The notes under the pieces are model-generated. The model saw nothing but the letters and a program-made list of their open reading frames with translations, ran no database searches and was not told where the DNA came from. The translations under genes and the position numbers were made by a program. DNA of 5,110 bases from Oligoflexus sp. (lineage in GTDB: Bacteria > Bdellovibrionota_B > Oligoflexia > Oligoflexales > Oligoflexaceae): assembly GCA_030151925.1 (NCBI GenBank), contig JASLCY010000221.1:1-5110 (forward strand). Direction: 5' to 3'. Each line of letters begins with the position of its first letter. Position 1 is the stretch's first letter. Positions 4,000-5,110 of this stretch are shown piece after piece.

Positions 4000-5110
4000 A
4001 TGCCCCGCGTTGAACCCTATCTCGACTTCTTTCACTTCGAAGACCTTCTGAGCTCGGAACAGAGACTCGCCAGTCAGAGCCTCAGGGATTACATCGAGCA
4101 AAAGCTCGAGAAAAGGATCCCCGAGCTTTATGAGAAAGAGGAATTCCCGCTCGATTGCGTACCGGAGCTGGGAGCTCTCGGCGTCTTGGGGGCGAACCTT
4201 TCGGGCTACGGCCTGCCGGGCCTCGACAACATCACCTACGGCCTGCTCATGCGTGAGCTCGAGCGCTGTGATTCGGGCCTGCGGAGCTTCGCCTCGGTCC
4301 AGGGCGCGCTCGTCATGTACCCCATCCACGCCTATGGTTCGGAAGAGCAAAAGCAGGAGTGGCTCCCGCGCCTCGGAGCCGGCACCGCGATCGGTTGTTT
4401 CGGTCTGACGGAAGCCGACGGCGGCAGCGATCCCGGAGCGATGCGCACGCGGGCCGAGGATAAGGGCGATCATTGGCTGCTCAATGGCTCGAAGATGTGG
4501 ATCACCAGCGGGAGCGTGGCGGACGTCGCCGTGGTGTGGGCGAAGACCGATGCGGGCATCCGCGGCTTCGTCGTGCCGATGAAGACGCCGGGCGTCAGCG
4601 CCCCCCGGATGAAGGGCAAGATGTCGCTTCGGGCGTCGGTGACCTCGGAGCTCTATTTCGATAACGTCAAACTCCCGAAGTCCGCGCTCCTGCCGAAGAC
4701 CGAAGGCCTCAAATCCGCCCTCGCCTGCCTCTCGCAGGCGCGTTACGGGATCGCGTGGGGCGCGCTCGGCGCGGCCGAGTCGTGCCTGGCCGAGGCCCTG
4801 GATTACGTGAAGGACCGCAAGACCTTCAAGAAGCCGCTCGCGAGCTTCCAATTGATCCAGAAGAAACTCGCGACGATCGCCACCCGCATCACCCAGGCCC
4901 AGCTCCTGGCCCATCGTCTGGGGACGCTCAAAGACAGCGGCGAGATCCACTTCGCGCAGATCTCGATGGCCAAGCAGGCGAACGTGGAGATGGCGCTGGA
5001 ATCGGCGCGCACGTGCCGCGACATCCTCGGCGCGAACGGCATCATGCTCGAATACAAGAGCATGCGGCACATGTGCAACCTCGAGAGCGTCTACACCTAC
5101 GAGGGCACGA
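4000..5110 (+). CDS. gcdH: Glutaryl-CoA dehydrogenase (3' end outside window)
   Basis: The first 370 residues are present and the gene runs off the window. This FAD enzyme oxidises glutaryl-CoA and usually decarboxylates it to crotonyl-CoA in lysine and tryptophan degradation, passing electrons to ETF. Sequence blocks closely follow human GCDH: MRELERCDSGLRS (84-96), GCFGLTEADGGSDPGAM (132-148), KMWITS (165-170), ARYGIAWGALGA (247-258), QLIQKKLA (284-291) and TYEGT (366-370). E88 and R95 match human Glu87 and Arg94, which bind the substrate's free carboxylate, and Y367 matches Tyr369. These mark it as a glutaryl-CoA rather than a simple acyl-CoA dehydrogenase. Catalytic E368 (codon 5101-5103) is in place; only about 25 residues are probably missing. 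The start at 4000 has AGAGGA upstream. I cannot tell decarboxylating from non-decarboxylating forms with certainty. It sits right behind the cyclophilin terminator and shares no clear pathway with its neighbours. Confidence 0.96.
   Translation, partial: MPRVEPYLDFFHFEDLLSSEQRLASQSLRDYIEQKLEKRIPELYEKEEFPLDCVPELGALGVLGANLSGYGLPGLDNITYGLLMRELERCDSGLRSFASVQGALVMYPIHAYGSEEQKQEWLPRLGAGTAIGCFGLTEADGGSDPGAMRTRAEDKGDHWLLNGSKMWITSGSVADVAVVWAKTDAGIRGFVVPMKTPGVSAPRMKGKMSLRASVTSELYFDNVKLPKSALLPKTEGLKSALACLSQARYGIAWGALGAAESCLAEALDYVKDRKTFKKPLASFQLIQKKLATIATRITQAQLLAHRLGTLKDSGEIHFAQISMAKQANVEMALESARTCRDILGANGIMLEYKSMRHMCNLESVYTYEGT

Noticed and set aside
3226..5070. A 614-codon open frame on the minus strand opposite the cyclophilin and glutaryl-CoA dehydrogenase genes
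   Set aside because: It is fully antisense to two genes with unmistakable family motifs, its product is rich in Arg, Asp, His and Ala with no recognisable domain, and long antisense frames are expected from GC-rich codon bias.
1..5110. The two acyl-CoA dehydrogenases as parts of one degradation operon or a larger novel system
   Set aside because: They are separated by two terminators, a minus-strand gene and unrelated functions. No defence, toxin-antitoxin, retron, CRISPR or mobile-element signature was found in any frame.

Overview
This GC-rich bacterial window holds ordinary metabolic and cell-envelope quality-control genes. I see no CRISPR array, insertion sequence, tRNA, rRNA, phage module or recognisable defence system. 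The gene set is two acyl-CoA dehydrogenases, a Deg-type periplasmic protease with one PDZ domain, an exported cyclophilin and a free-standing HNH protein. Two proteins carry export signals, so a Gram-negative cell with a periplasm is likely. A deltaproteobacterial or Bdellovibrio/Oligoflexus-like lineage would fit, but that is a guess from protein flavour and no taxonomic marker is present.

Layout, left to right. Positions 1-630 (+) are the 3' end of an acyl-CoA dehydrogenase gene with an unusually long C-terminal extension, closed by a strong intrinsic terminator (662-698). Positions 699-1025 hold no convincing gene. They contain a perfect 11-bp hairpin (722-748), a chain of further inverted repeats (758-925) and a 27-codon ORF (940-1023) that stops 2 nt before the next gene. 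Positions 1026-1547 (+) encode a small HNH-domain protein. It converges on the Deg/HtrA protease gene (2771-1584, minus) with only 36 bp between stop codons. The best rightward terminator for the HNH gene (1631-1657) lies inside the end of the protease gene. The divergent interval 2772-3246 contains a probable small exported protein (2884-3132, +). Positions 3247-3930 (+) encode an exported cyclophilin very close in sequence to eukaryotic cyclophilin A/B. It is followed by a terminator-like hairpin (3947-3981) and, 18 nt later, by glutaryl-CoA dehydrogenase (4000 to the window edge), cut two residues after its catalytic glutamate.

How the genes relate. The protease and the cyclophilin are both envelope protein-folding or quality-control factors, and they flank a small predicted exported protein. 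That is the only functional grouping I can propose. The two acyl-CoA dehydrogenases both feed electrons to ETF but lie at opposite ends, separated by terminators and by a minus-strand gene, so they are not one operon. Most genes look monocistronic.

The points most worth a second look are the structured gene-free stretch 699-1025, the terminator embedded in the convergent protease gene, the terminator hairpin directly upstream of the glutaryl-CoA dehydrogenase start, and the eukaryotic-looking cyclophilin.
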